NCBI GenBank assembly: GCA_964601805.1
Contig: CAZROW010000003.1
Span: forward strand, 1 to 64,000
Length of the DNA stretch: 64,000 bases
From: Eutrophocola sp964601805
Lineage (GTDB): Bacteria; Pseudomonadota; Gammaproteobacteria; Pseudomonadales; Pseudohongiellaceae
Direction of reading: 5' to 3'
Each line of letters opens with the position of its first letter. Position 1 is the first letter of the stretch. The notes under the pieces were generated by a model. That model was not told the origin of the DNA, did no database searches, and was given only the letters and a program-made list of their open reading frames with translations. Made by a program: the position numbers and the translations under genes. This document shows positions 27,257 to 36,766 of the stretch, piece by piece.

Positions 27257-28714
27257 TCAGGCTGGCAGGCAGGGAATCTGGATCACCAGTTTGAGACCGC
27301 CCAGGCTGGAATGTTCTGCCCGGATGGTGCCGTCATGGGCTTCCACGATGTTCTTGCAAATGGCCAGGCCAAGGCCAGATCCGCCCTGTGCGCGGTTGCG
27401 TGAGGAATCTACCCGGTAGAGCCTGTCAAACAAATGGCTAAGGTCCTCATCGGAAACACCAGGCTTGGAATCAAACCACTCGATGACCACATGCTTGTCC
27501 TGCTTGTTGATATTGATGACCAGTTCACCACCATCTTCGGTATAACGGCATGTATTCTGGAATAGGTTATCGAACAATTGCAGCAGGCGATTCTCATCGG
27601 CACTGACCCAGGTATTCTTTTTCACTTCATTACTGATGTTCAGGGTCAGCTTGATGTCGTGTTTTTCCAGCCTGCTCCTGCTCATGTCACAGGATCTTTC
27701 AAAGGTGTCGTAAAGGTTGACCCGCTCTCTCTGGTAGATCAGTGCGCCCTGGTCCGACATCGACAGCTCATGCAGGTCGTTGACAAGTGCATTGAGGTGA
27801 ACGACTTCATGGTGAAGTGAATTGATGGTATCCGGGTTCATGGGACGAATGCCGTCCTGTAACGACTCCAGTTCACCCTGCAGGATGGACAGTGGTGTGC
27901 GCAGTTCATGGGAAATATCGGCAATCCACTGCTGGCGGGCCTGCCGGTTCTGGTCAAGTGTGTCTGCCAGGGAGTTGAAATCCGCAGATAACCGGGTCAA
28001 TTCGTCGGAGCCTCGCACAGGAATACGGGAGGTGTAATCCCCGTTGGCCAATGCCCGGGTGCCATGGACGAGATCGCGAATAGGCCTGACCATGAAGGTG
28101 GACAGGGGAAATGCTATGAGGGCGGAAATCACCCCCAGGAACAGGGCAAACAGGAAAAAGGTGTTTTTCTGTTGTTCAGCATAGAGCAGGTCAGCTTGCT
28201 CAGAGAGCACCTGTCGACTGGTGACGGCCAGGAAACCGACAGTTTCACCGCGCACGATAATCGGATTCAGGTTTGCCTCGGGCAAGGCATCTGCTGTACC
28301 CCAGATAATTGACTGGTCGGCATCCAGCAAAGCCAGGTAGGGACGGGCCGGGCTGTATTCCGACGTGTAGTACCAGTCATTGGGGGAAAAGCCGATGGGA
28401 GGTCCGGGGCGTTGCTGGATACCGCGCCTGGAATCGAGAGTTGGGTTAGGGTCAACCGAGCTTTCGATACTGTCCCTGATCAGGTCGCCGAACTTGTCGA
28501 AATCTTCACGGATGGGGTCCCATGAACCAGTGTGTTTGTAAAAGTTTTTCAGGCCATCGACGAGTGCAGGTACCTGGCGTTCCTCGATTCGGGAAATATA
28601 TTCCAGGAAGCCACTGTCAAAGTTGTATCGTCCAATACTGTACATCGCCACGTACACAAGAAGATGCGCAGACAGAATGGAGAAAAACAGCTTGTATTTG
28701 ATACTCAGGCCCAT
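27257..28714 (-). CDS. Sensor histidine kinase, BaeS-like
   Basis: Inner-membrane sensor of 485 residues: helix about 9-27, periplasmic domain 28-184, helix about 185-205, HAMP 206-258, dimerisation domain with phosphorylated H269 in ADISHELRTPLSILQGELESL (BaeS-like), and a HATPase domain with NCRYT-type N box and GSGLGLAICKNIVEAHDG G box. The gap to the regulator is 141 bases. It is divergent from lhr. The periplasmic segment, with Pro-rich PGPPIGFSPNDWYY, has no recognised ligand fold. Confidence 0.9.
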   Translation of the reverse strand: MGLSIKYKLFFSILSAHLLVYVAMYSIGRYNFDSGFLEYISRIEERQVPALVDGLKNFYKHTGSWDPIREDFDKFGDLIRDSIESSVDPNPTLDSRRGIQQRPGPPIGFSPNDWYYTSEYSPARPYLALLDADQSIIWGTADALPEANLNPIIVRGETVGFLAVTSRQVLSEQADLLYAEQQKNTFFLFALFLGVISALIAFPLSTFMVRPIRDLVHGTRALANGDYTSRIPVRGSDELTRLSADFNSLADTLDQNRQARQQWIADISHELRTPLSILQGELESLQDGIRPMNPDTINSLHHEVVHLNALVNDLHELSMSDQGALIYQRERVNLYDTFERSCDMSRSRLEKHDIKLTLNISNEVKKNTWVSADENRLLQLFDNLFQNTCRYTEDGGELVININKQDKHVVIEWFDSKPGVSDEDLSHLFDRLYRVDSSRNRAQGGSGLGLAICKNIVEAHDGTIRAEHSSLGGLKLVIQIPCLPA

Positions 28715-28885
28715 AAAAAAAGCGACGAAATGACTGTGGTTGGAGGCTCCCGAACCGGCTACTATACAAGGGAACCAGATGCTTTAAAAAATTTTTTCAG
28801 AACACCGGTTATGTTTCATAATATTTGCACATATTTACCGGCTTGAACTGCACCTGCACCACTTCCAGACACTGCTGAACCTGCC

Positions 28886-31800
28886 ATGATTTTTGACGGC
28901 TTTCATCCCGCAACCCGCGACTGGTTTGAAAACAACCTGGGCAATCCCACGCCTGCGCAGGAGCAAGCCTGGCCGGCGATCCAGCATAATGATCACACGC
29001 TGATTGCCGCTCCTACCGGCAGCGGTAAAACCCTGGCGGCGTTTTATGTGGCCATTGATCGCCTGGTACAACAGGCACTTCGCCATGAACTGGCACCGGC
29101 AACGCAAATCATCTACGTCTCCCCGCTGAAAGCGCTCAGCAATGATATTCATCGCAACCTGCAGGTGCCCCTTGAAGGTATCTGTGAGGCTTTACGTGAG
29201 CAGGGTTGTTCGGGTGTTGATATTCGTGTGGCCGTGCGTACCGGCGACACTTCCCAGTATGAACGCCAGCAGATGCTGAAGAACCCGCCTCATATCCTGG
29301 TCACCACGCCGGAGTCGCTTTACCTGTTGTTGACCAGTAAGGGGGGCAGGGGGATTCTGTCAGCGGCCAATACCCTGATCATTGATGAAATTCACGCCCT
29401 GCTGGGAGACAAGCGGGGTGCCCATCTGTCACTGTCTGTCGAACGCCTTGAGCAGCTCACCGGAAAACGCCTGCAGCGCATCGGACTGTCTGCCACACAA
29501 AAACCGATTGATGACGTGGCCCGCTACCTGGTGGGCAAACACCAGGTGGATGAGGAGGGGAAGGCTGACTGTGTCATTGTCGATAGCGGTCACCGCAAGA
29601 CACTGGACGTAAGCCTGGAAGTCCCCGGTTCGCCATTGACCGCCCTGATGAGCAATGAAGTGTGGGAAGAGCTCTATGAACGCCTGGTCGAGTTGGTGGA
29701 AAGCCACCAGACAACCCTGATTTTTGTTAACACACGTCGGTTGGCAGAGCGCCTTGCCCTGTCGCTTGGCGAGCGCATCGGCGAGCAGGCAGTCTCTTCC
29801 CATCATGGCAGCATGAGCAAGGAGCATCGCTTCGAGGCAGAGCAGAAACTTAAAACTGGCCAGTTGCGGGTGCTGGTTGCCACTGCCTCCATGGAACTGG
29901 GAATTGATATTGGCTCGGTCAACCTGGTCGTGCAGTTTTCCTCCCCTAAAAGTATTTCAGCTTTCCTGCAGCGCGTAGGTCGCAGCGGACACCAGGTCGG
30001 CGGGGTGCCCAAGGGCATCCTGTTCCCCCTGACCCGTGATGACCTGGTGGAATGTACGGCGCTGCTGGACAGTGTCAGGCGGGGTGAACTGGACCAGTTA
30101 TGTATACCTGACAAACCCCTGGATATCCTGTCGCAACATATCGTGGCTGAAGCCGGTGCCTGTGAGGCCGAGGAAGAAGGTTTGTCCCTGGATGAGCTGT
30201 TCACCCTTTTTAATCGGGCGTGGTCCTACCGCAACCTGTCCCGCGAAGAGTTTGACCAGCTGGTGATGATGCTGGGCGAAGGCTACAGCTCACGTCGCGG
30301 CCGCAGTGGTGCCTTGCTGCACCTGGACAGGATCAATGGCAGGATCAGGCCGCGCAAGTCGGCCCGTCTGACCGCGCTGACCAACGGCGGAGCCATTCCC
30401 GACATGTTCGAATACCAGGTGGTACTGGACCCCGATGACATTGTCGTGGGCAGTCTCAACGAAGACTTTGCCCTGGAATCCCTGCCGGGTGACATTTTTA
30501 CGCTGGGGCATCACAGCTGGCGCATGCTGCGAGTGGATGGCCTGAAGATTCGCGTGGCCGATGCCGAGGGACAGCCGCCCACAGTGCCATTCTGGTTTGG
30601 TGAGGGCGCAGGCAGATCGCGTGAACTGTCCGAGTCGGTATCGCGATTGCGTAAAACATTGCGTGACCGCCTGGACGCCAGTGACCAGGACGCGGTGGCC
30701 TGGCTGGTCAATGAATTAGGGCTGCAGCAGTCACCGGCCGAGCAACTGGTGCACTACCTGAAAGCGGGCAGCGATGCCCTGGAGGTCATGCCGAGTCGCG
30801 ACTGTCTTGTCATGGAGCGCTTTTTTGACGAAGTGGGTGATATGCACCTGGTCATACACTCACCTTTTGGCAGTCGCATGAACCGGGCCTGGGGCCTGGC
30901 ACTGCGCAAGCGCTTTTGCCGCAGCTTCAACTTTGAATTGCAGGCGGCAGCCAACGAGGACAGCATTGTTATTTCCCTGGGACCTGTGCACAGCTTTGAA
31001 GTGGCCGATGTCTACCGTTACCTGAATGTGGCCAGTGTGCAGGACGTGCTGGTCCAGGCCCTGCTGGATGCCCCCATGTTTGAATCGCGCTGGCGTTGGA
31101 ATGCCACGCGTTCGCTGGCTATCCAGCGCAACCGTAATGGCAAACGCGTACCACCACAGTTCCAGCGCATGCAGGCAGAAGACCTCATTGCCCAGGTCTT
31201 TCCTGACCAGCTTGCCTGCCAGGAAAACCTGACCGGCAAACGTGAAATTCCTGAACACCCCCTGGTACAGCAGACCATCCATGACTGCCTGACCGAGGCC
31301 ATGGATATTGATGAGCTGAAGTCCCTGCTGACGGCGATGGAAAATGAGTCACTGGAAATGGTGGCCAGGGATTTACGTGAACCATCGCCTTTTGCCCAGG
31401 AAATTATCAATGCCAGGCCCTATGCTTTTCTGGATGATGCCCCGTTTGAGGAGCGTCGAACCAATGCCATTCGCAATCGCAGCTGGCTTGACCCGGCAGA
31501 AACCGATGATTTCAGTGCGCTGGACCTGGCGGCTATCGAGCGGGTCAGGGAAGAAGCCTGGCCCTGGATCAGGTCGGCGGACGAGCTCCATGATGCCCTG
31601 TTGATCCTGGGCTTCATGACCGATGCGGAAATGAGTGCAGGGCCGGATGGCGAAAATTACCGGGTGTACCTGGAGCCCCTTTTAGAGGAAGGGCGAGTCA
31701 CGCTGGCAAGTCATGGTGAGACCCGGCTCTGGATTGCCGCTGAACGCCAACCCTGGTTTCGCCAACTCGACTCTGCTTTCACGTTTGACCCAGCCCTTGA

Positions 31801-33304
31801 GCTGCCGGAGTCCCTTGCCAGCATCGACCTTGATGCCCAGGAGGTGCTCAGGGAACTGGTTCGAGGGCGCCTGGAAGGCCTGGGCCCGGTGATAGCCAAC
31901 AGGCTGGCACAGGATGTCGGCTTGCCTTTGCCTGATATCGAGTTTGCCCTGACCGCATTACAAACCGAGGGCTTCGTGTTTCGAGGGCACTACACGGCAC
32001 CGGTGCCGGAAGCAGGCGAGTTGGGCGAGGAGTGGTGTGAGCGCCGGCTGCTGCAACGTATCCATCGTTACTCTATTGATGCGCACCGAGACAGTATCAA
32101 GCCGGTTTCCCTGCAAACTTACATGGAGTTCCTGTTCAGGTTGCATGAAGTGCGCGACCTGGAAGAAAGCGTACCCCAGCCAGCCACCCATGATTCCCTG
32201 TTGCGGGTACTGCAACGGCTCGATGGCTGTAGTGCACCGGCATCAGCCTGGGAGTCGGATATCCTGCCCGGGCGCTTCGCTGCTTATGATCCGTCCTGGC
32301 TGGATATGCTATGCCTGAGCGGACGCATTACCTGGGGCAAGTTCATCACTCCGACTGCTGCCAGGGAGGCGCAAAGCGTGCGTCCCCGGAAACCAAAAAC
32401 CGGGCCCGTAAAAAGTACGCCCATCAACCTGGTACAGCGGCGCAACACCGGACTCTGGCAGACCCTGGCCGGACAACAGGATCGGGAGGACATCACTCTG
32501 AGCAGTGATGCAACACTGGTCAAGCAGGTACTGGCGGAGTCTGGTGCCAGTTTTTTCCTGGATATTGTCGAGCGCAGCGGGCTGATAAAAACCCGTGCCG
32601 AGAATGCCCTGGCAGAACTGGTAAGCCAGGGGCTGGTGACCAGTGACAGTTTTGCGGGCATGCGTGTCCTGTTGTCACCAACCAACCGGAAACAGCGCAA
32701 TGGTCATTCCGGCAGAAGGCGGCGCACTCCCTATGAAATCGAGGACGCCGGGCGCTGGACCCTGATTCCCTTTATGCCCTCCATTGCTCAGCAACAGGCA
32801 GACAGTGAAGATGAAATGCTTGAAGAACTGGTCAGCATCTACCTGGAACGCTGGGGGGTTATCAGCCGCAAGATACTGGAAAAGGAAAATCGCACACTAC
32901 CCTGGCGCACATTGCTGTTGAAACTCCGGCGCATGGAATTGCAGGGTCGTGTACGTGGCGGCAGGTTTATTGCCGGCATCGGCGGCGAGCAGTTTGCACT
33001 GCCGGAGACCGTCAAGGTATTGCGGACCTGTGCCAAAGATTTACAGGAGCAGCCTGAAAACCGTTGCACGCGCCGTGTCATCAATGCCACCGATCCGCTC
33101 AACCTGCTGGGTGTGATATTACCGGGGCGCAAGGTAGCTCACCTGGCAAAGAACCGGATCCTGTTTGAAAACGGCCTGCCGGTAGCCGTGTGGGAAAAGG
33201 ATGAGATGAACCTGCTGCGCCCCTGCCTGGACAAGGACCTTGCTGAGTACCGGCAGGTATTGCAAAACCGGACCTTTCCGGCCCGACTGCGAGCCTATCT
33301 CTGA
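28886..33304 (+). CDS. lhr: Lhr-type large ATP-dependent helicase
   Basis: Superfamily 2 DNA helicase of 1472 residues, the full-length Lhr class. The Lhr core (about 1-850) has Walker A APTGSGKT (42-49), DEIH box (167-170), SATQ motif III and motif VI QRVGRSGH, followed by the winged-helix and Lhr-specific domains. The long C-terminal half is the Lhr-CTD. Lhr unwinds RNA-DNA hybrids and is linked to DNA repair. The start ATG 28886 fits. Single gene, divergent from the sensor kinase, with no companion nuclease such as the MPE nuclease often found next to short Lhr-core genes. Confidence 0.93.
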   Translation: MIFDGFHPATRDWFENNLGNPTPAQEQAWPAIQHNDHTLIAAPTGSGKTLAAFYVAIDRLVQQALRHELAPATQIIYVSPLKALSNDIHRNLQVPLEGICEALREQGCSGVDIRVAVRTGDTSQYERQQMLKNPPHILVTTPESLYLLLTSKGGRGILSAANTLIIDEIHALLGDKRGAHLSLSVERLEQLTGKRLQRIGLSATQKPIDDVARYLVGKHQVDEEGKADCVIVDSGHRKTLDVSLEVPGSPLTALMSNEVWEELYERLVELVESHQTTLIFVNTRRLAERLALSLGERIGEQAVSSHHGSMSKEHRFEAEQKLKTGQLRVLVATASMELGIDIGSVNLVVQFSSPKSISAFLQRVGRSGHQVGGVPKGILFPLTRDDLVECTALLDSVRRGELDQLCIPDKPLDILSQHIVAEAGACEAEEEGLSLDELFTLFNRAWSYRNLSREEFDQLVMMLGEGYSSRRGRSGALLHLDRINGRIRPRKSARLTALTNGGAIPDMFEYQVVLDPDDIVVGSLNEDFALESLPGDIFTLGHHSWRMLRVDGLKIRVADAEGQPPTVPFWFGEGAGRSRELSESVSRLRKTLRDRLDASDQDAVAWLVNELGLQQSPAEQLVHYLKAGSDALEVMPSRDCLVMERFFDEVGDMHLVIHSPFGSRMNRAWGLALRKRFCRSFNFELQAAANEDSIVISLGPVHSFEVADVYRYLNVASVQDVLVQALLDAPMFESRWRWNATRSLAIQRNRNGKRVPPQFQRMQAEDLIAQVFPDQLACQENLTGKREIPEHPLVQQTIHDCLTEAMDIDELKSLLTAMENESLEMVARDLREPSPFAQEIINARPYAFLDDAPFEERRTNAIRNRSWLDPAETDDFSALDLAAIERVREEAWPWIRSADELHDALLILGFMTDAEMSAGPDGENYRVYLEPLLEEGRVTLASHGETRLWIAAERQPWFRQLDSAFTFDPALELPESLASIDLDAQEVLRELVRGRLEGLGPVIANRLAQDVGLPLPDIEFALTALQTEGFVFRGHYTAPVPEAGELGEEWCERRLLQRIHRYSIDAHRDSIKPVSLQTYMEFLFRLHEVRDLEESVPQPATHDSLLRVLQRLDGCSAPASAWESDILPGRFAAYDPSWLDMLCLSGRITWGKFITPTAAREAQSVRPRKPKTGPVKSTPINLVQRRNTGLWQTLAGQQDREDITLSSDATLVKQVLAESGASFFLDIVERSGLIKTRAENALAELVSQGLVTSDSFAGMRVLLSPTNRKQRNGHSGRRRRTPYEIEDAGRWTLIPFMPSIAQQQADSEDEMLEELVSIYLERWGVISRKILEKENRTLPWRTLLLKLRRMELQGRVRGGRFIAGIGGEQFALPETVKVLRTCAKDLQEQPENRCTRRVINATDPLNLLGVILPGRKVAHLAKNRILFENGLPVAVWEKDEMNLLRPCLDKDLAEYRQVLQNRTFPARLRAYL

Positions 33305-33572
33305 GTGCGACTGGTTATGAATTCGCCTGGTTACCACGGCATAAACCAGGTTGTAATTAGCTGCCTGAATCCCACGCTTTACAGTTATAATGTCCTGTCT
33401 GATGCAAGAGTAGACCCAAGAGTCCAATGCAGGCCCCGATTTCAGGATTTTTTGAATAAAATCATGGAACAAGGTGCTGAATGATAATATTTTACCAGCA
33501 TCATCAGTTGCGAAAAGAAACTGACTTGTCCCCAATTCCATGGACAGGTTAAAGGACAACTAGGAAATTTTG

Positions 33573-34721
33573 ATGAAAAGGCAAGAAAGGGATTCATCAC
33601 TTGATTTGAATATTGAACAAATCGAGCTGAAAGGATTTTCCCGCAGTCTGACAGAAATCGAATTCCTCCTGCTAATACTGGTTATCCTTTATTACGTTGT
33701 CCCTAGAACTGCTGTCGCCAACCCCTTCCTGATGACCGTTTCAATGCTTGTTTACGCGGTCTTCGTGCTCGGCTTCAACTACGTCAATCTTGATACGCCA
33801 CAGTATTCCTGGAAGCTGGCAATTGAAACCTGGATCATGATCGGCTTCATCACCTGGGTTTTGTGGAATACCGGCAATATCAACAGTCCGCTGTTGAACC
33901 TGTATCTGCTCGTGATTATTTCCAGTGCCATAACGCTGGATAAAATAACGACGATACTGGAAATCATCCTCATCTTTGCCTTTTACCTGTTTCTGGCAGT
34001 CAAGAATGGTATGGCCTATGACCTGGCCGAGTTCAGCGAGATGATCATTTACTTCTCCCCGTTTGTACTGGTGGCCTATATCACCACCATGCTGGCCTCG
34101 GATGTGCACTACGGCAAGATGATGTTCAAGGCCCTGTCAGAAACCGATGAAATGACCAACCTGCTCAACAAGCGTTCATTCACCCCCATGTATAACAAGG
34201 CTGCTGAAGTGGCCATGAAATACAACCAGCCCCTGTCCATCATGATGATTGATGCTGACAACCTGAAAGAGGTGAACGACAAGTATGGGCACAAGGCAGG
34301 CGACAAGCTGATCATGTCCATCGCGAAAACCATCGAGGACTGCCTGCGTACCTCGGATGTCATTTGCCGTTTCGGTGGTGACGAATTCGTTGCCCTGCTG
34401 CCACAGCTACCATCGGATCGTGCCAAGGAAACCTGTGAGCGTTTGCGCAGCGCCGTTGAAAACACGTCCTTTGATGTTGACGGTGTCTCCATTAGCTCTA
34501 CCGTTAGCATCGGTATTGCCACCTACCCCGATGAGGTCGGTAATGTCTTTGATCTGCTGGAAAAAGCTGACGAGGCGCTTTATGAAAGCAAACGTTCCGG
34601 CCGCAATACCGTGGTCAGTTTCGGTTCGGTGGCGGCCAAGTCCGGTGTGATTCATACCTCAACCAAGGGATACGAGTTCAAGTCGGGCGGCTCGCGCAAG
34701 ACTGACCAGGCCAAAGACTAG
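33573..34721 (+). CDS. Membrane-bound diguanylate cyclase (GGDEF)
   Basis: Makes the second messenger cyclic di-GMP. Of 382 residues (ATG 33573 after AGGA; an in-frame TTG sits directly before), the first 175 hold about six membrane helices with no recognised sensor family. The GGDEF domain (about 185-350) has an intact active site GGDEF (268-272). The product-inhibition I-site RTSD (259-262) sits five residues before it, so feedback control is expected. No EAL domain. The 265-base leader holds a -10-like TATAAT (33386-33391) but no recognisable c-di-GMP riboswitch. Confidence 0.93.
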   Translation: MKRQERDSSLDLNIEQIELKGFSRSLTEIEFLLLILVILYYVVPRTAVANPFLMTVSMLVYAVFVLGFNYVNLDTPQYSWKLAIETWIMIGFITWVLWNTGNINSPLLNLYLLVIISSAITLDKITTILEIILIFAFYLFLAVKNGMAYDLAEFSEMIIYFSPFVLVAYITTMLASDVHYGKMMFKALSETDEMTNLLNKRSFTPMYNKAAEVAMKYNQPLSIMMIDADNLKEVNDKYGHKAGDKLIMSIAKTIEDCLRTSDVICRFGGDEFVALLPQLPSDRAKETCERLRSAVENTSFDVDGVSISSTVSIGIATYPDEVGNVFDLLEKADEALYESKRSGRNTVVSFGSVAAKSGVIHTSTKGYEFKSGGSRKTDQAKD

Positions 34722-34803
34722 GGCAAGACATTGCTTCATGCCGACTGTTCTGGTTCGGCAGAATAATGCCCATTCCTTTCCATTTCCCGCGTTTACCCTG
34801 ATG

Positions 34804-35763
34804 CTAATCTTCGGCCTTCAGCAGGATTTTCAGTGCGCCCCTGGTTTTGGCGCGATTGACGGCCTCGACGCCATCTGCCAGCGCAAAGGTTTCATCAACC
34901 AGTACCGACGGGTTGATGTCACCGGCAGCCATCATGGCAATGGCTTTATCCATGGGACCGCAGCGGGAACCTACCAGGGTGATTTCGTTGACCACCAGTG
35001 GACCGGGATTGAATTGTATCGGGTCCTTGTAGGTGGATTTCAGCACCAGGGTTCCGCGTGGTGAGGTCAGGGTCAGCGCATCGGAAAATCCGGCCGGGCT
35101 GCCGGTGGCTTCACAGACCACGGCAAAACGGGAATCGGGCAGGGTGTCTGTGTAGGTTATTGTTTCCAGTCCCGGCAGTGTGCCGCGCTCGGGATGATGA
35201 CCCACCAGGGTGACGGCGATGCCAGAATGGGCAAGGCTCAATGCGATCAGCAGACCCAGTTTGCCGTCACCGATAACAGCAGCTTCATGGTGGCCAGAAA
35301 AGTCCACCTGTTCCTGGATTTCCAGGGCCGCGGCCAGGGGCTCGGCAAACACGGCCTGCTCATCGGGCACGGCATCCGGAACCATGACCAGGTTGGTCGC
35401 CGGAGTCGTCAGGTACTCGGCAAAGGCGCCGTCCTTGTTCTTGATGCCCAGTGCCGTGCGGTTCAGGCAATGGTGAGGATGGCCGGCATGGCACATGGCG
35501 CAGTCATGGCAGCTGTTATTGATGTCGGCAACGATGCGCCGGCCCACCAGTGCTGAATCTTCGGCCTTTTCCACCACGCCGACAAACTCATGCCCCAGGG
35601 TGCCGGTAAAAGGGTAATAGCCGCGAATGATTTCCAGGTCCGTGTTACAGATGCCGGCCCTGGACAGGCGAACAAGTACCTCACCCGGTGCCGGTTCTGG
35701 AACAGGGACATCCCTGACGGCCAGGTGAGAGCCATCCCATTGCATGGCCTGCATTGATCCCAT
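34804..35763 (-). CDS. Zinc-dependent medium-chain alcohol dehydrogenase family
   Basis: Protein of 319 residues when started at ATG 35763; the frame is open further up, but the canonical GroES-like domain begins here (AMQWDGSHLAVRDVP). Catalytic zinc ligands appear in GICNTD and GHEFVG. The four structural-zinc cysteines are in NNSCHDCAMCHAGHPHHC. The nucleotide-binding fold is AVIGDGKLGLLIALSLA. NAD(P)-dependent alcohol or polyol oxidation is likely, but the substrate is unknown. It converges on the GGDEF gene; a short hairpin TGCCGA/TCGGCA (about 34739-34760) lies between. Confidence 0.88.
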   Translation of the reverse strand: MGSMQAMQWDGSHLAVRDVPVPEPAPGEVLVRLSRAGICNTDLEIIRGYYPFTGTLGHEFVGVVEKAEDSALVGRRIVADINNSCHDCAMCHAGHPHHCLNRTALGIKNKDGAFAEYLTTPATNLVMVPDAVPDEQAVFAEPLAAALEIQEQVDFSGHHEAAVIGDGKLGLLIALSLAHSGIAVTLVGHHPERGTLPGLETITYTDTLPDSRFAVVCEATGSPAGFSDALTLTSPRGTLVLKSTYKDPIQFNPGPLVVNEITLVGSRCGPMDKAIAMMAAGDINPSVLVDETFALADGVEAVNRAKTRGALKILLKAED

Positions 35764-35855
35764 AGTATGCCCGCGAAATAAAATGATGTGTCCAATCGTA
35801 GTAAAGTCATCCTGATATTGATAGTCTGACTTTCCCTTGAGCGCCTTCCAAACTG

Positions 35856-36518
35856 ATGAAAAAAGCCGACAGCCTGACGAAAAAAGTGACCACGCAGCTG
35901 GCAAAACCTGCCGCTGGCAATCCTGGCCGTGCTGCCTCTGGCAAACCGGCAAACGGTCATGATCACGTGGATGCGATCAACCAGGTCTTTGCTGAACTGG
36001 AACTGGCTTATCACAACCAGTACCACAAGGCTTATGGCCAGGAGGGCAGTGTCGGAATTGCGAAGAAATACTGGCTGGAATGCCTGGCACCATTTTCACC
36101 AGCATTGATTCTCAAGGCAGTGCGCAATGTGGTCAGGACGCAGCAGTACCTGCCGAGCGTGGCCACACTGGTACAGGCCTGTGAAGACGCCATGGGGGAA
36201 TACGGATTGCCCGGCGCACATGATGCCTATGTCCAGGCATGCGTGGCGCCTCACCCCAAGGCGCAGCAGCAATGGTCTCATCCAGCGGTGTACCTGGCGG
36301 GCAAGGCCACCGGCTGGTTTGAACTGGGCAACAATAGCGAGTCGCAGGTGTATCCCTTGTTCGAGTCGCACTATCGCAAGTTGTGTCAGCGGGTGCTGGC
36401 CGGTGAAGAACTGGTCATTGAAATTCCGGAAGCGCTGCCGGAGCATAGTGCGAAGAAACTGTCCCTGGAAGAAAACAAGTCAAGAATGGCGGAGCTCAGG
36501 AAAAGTCTGAAAAAATAG
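35856..36518 (+). CDS. Chromosomal lambda-P-like replication protein
   Basis: Protein of 220 residues resembling the replication protein P family, best known from phage lambda, where P loads the replicative helicase DnaB. The relevant part is about residues 38-165 (INQVFAELELAYHNQYHKAYG; KKYWLECLAPFSPALILKAV; QYLPSVATLVQACED; HPAVYLAGKATGWFEL). The first 35 residues are basic and low-complexity, and the C-terminus is a charged helix. No phage gene lies nearby, so it looks like a resident chromosomal copy. A role in helicase handling is inferred only. A heptamer repeat and gap follow its stop. Confidence 0.65.
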   Translation: MKKADSLTKKVTTQLAKPAAGNPGRAASGKPANGHDHVDAINQVFAELELAYHNQYHKAYGQEGSVGIAKKYWLECLAPFSPALILKAVRNVVRTQQYLPSVATLVQACEDAMGEYGLPGAHDAYVQACVAPHPKAQQQWSHPAVYLAGKATGWFELGNNSESQVYPLFESHYRKLCQRVLAGEELVIEIPEALPEHSAKKLSLEENKSRMAELRKSLKK

Positions 36519-36535
36519 GCTTTGCTATTTTGGGA

Positions 36536-36712
36536 AAAGGGAAAAGGGAAAANNNNNNNNNNNNNNNNNNNNNNNNNNNNNNNNNNNNNNNNNNNNNNNN
36601 NNNNNNNNNNNNNNNNNNNNNNNNNNNNNNNNNNNNNNNNNNNNNNNNNNNNGGGAAAAGGGAAAAGGGAAAAAAGGAAAAAAGGAAAAAGGGACAGATT
36701 CTTTTAAGTCAG
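36536..36712. repeat. GGGAAAA heptamer array interrupted by an assembly gap
   Basis: Repeats of GGGAAAA start 18 bases after the lambda-P-like stop, continue into 100 N (36553-36652), and resume on the right, decaying into GGAAAAAA units and GGGACAG. The true array length is unknown because the gap falls inside it. The purine strand is the coding strand of the upstream gene, as with the array after comF. Confidence 0.85.
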
Positions 36713-36766
36713 GTTTTACTCAAGAAGACAATTCTCTAAAAAAACCTGTCGCCTTTGTTGTGCTAG

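Noticed and set aside
33305..33572. Cyclic di-GMP riboswitch before the GGDEF gene
   Set aside because: A small hairpin (CAGTT/AACTG) is present but none of the conserved GEMM blocks.
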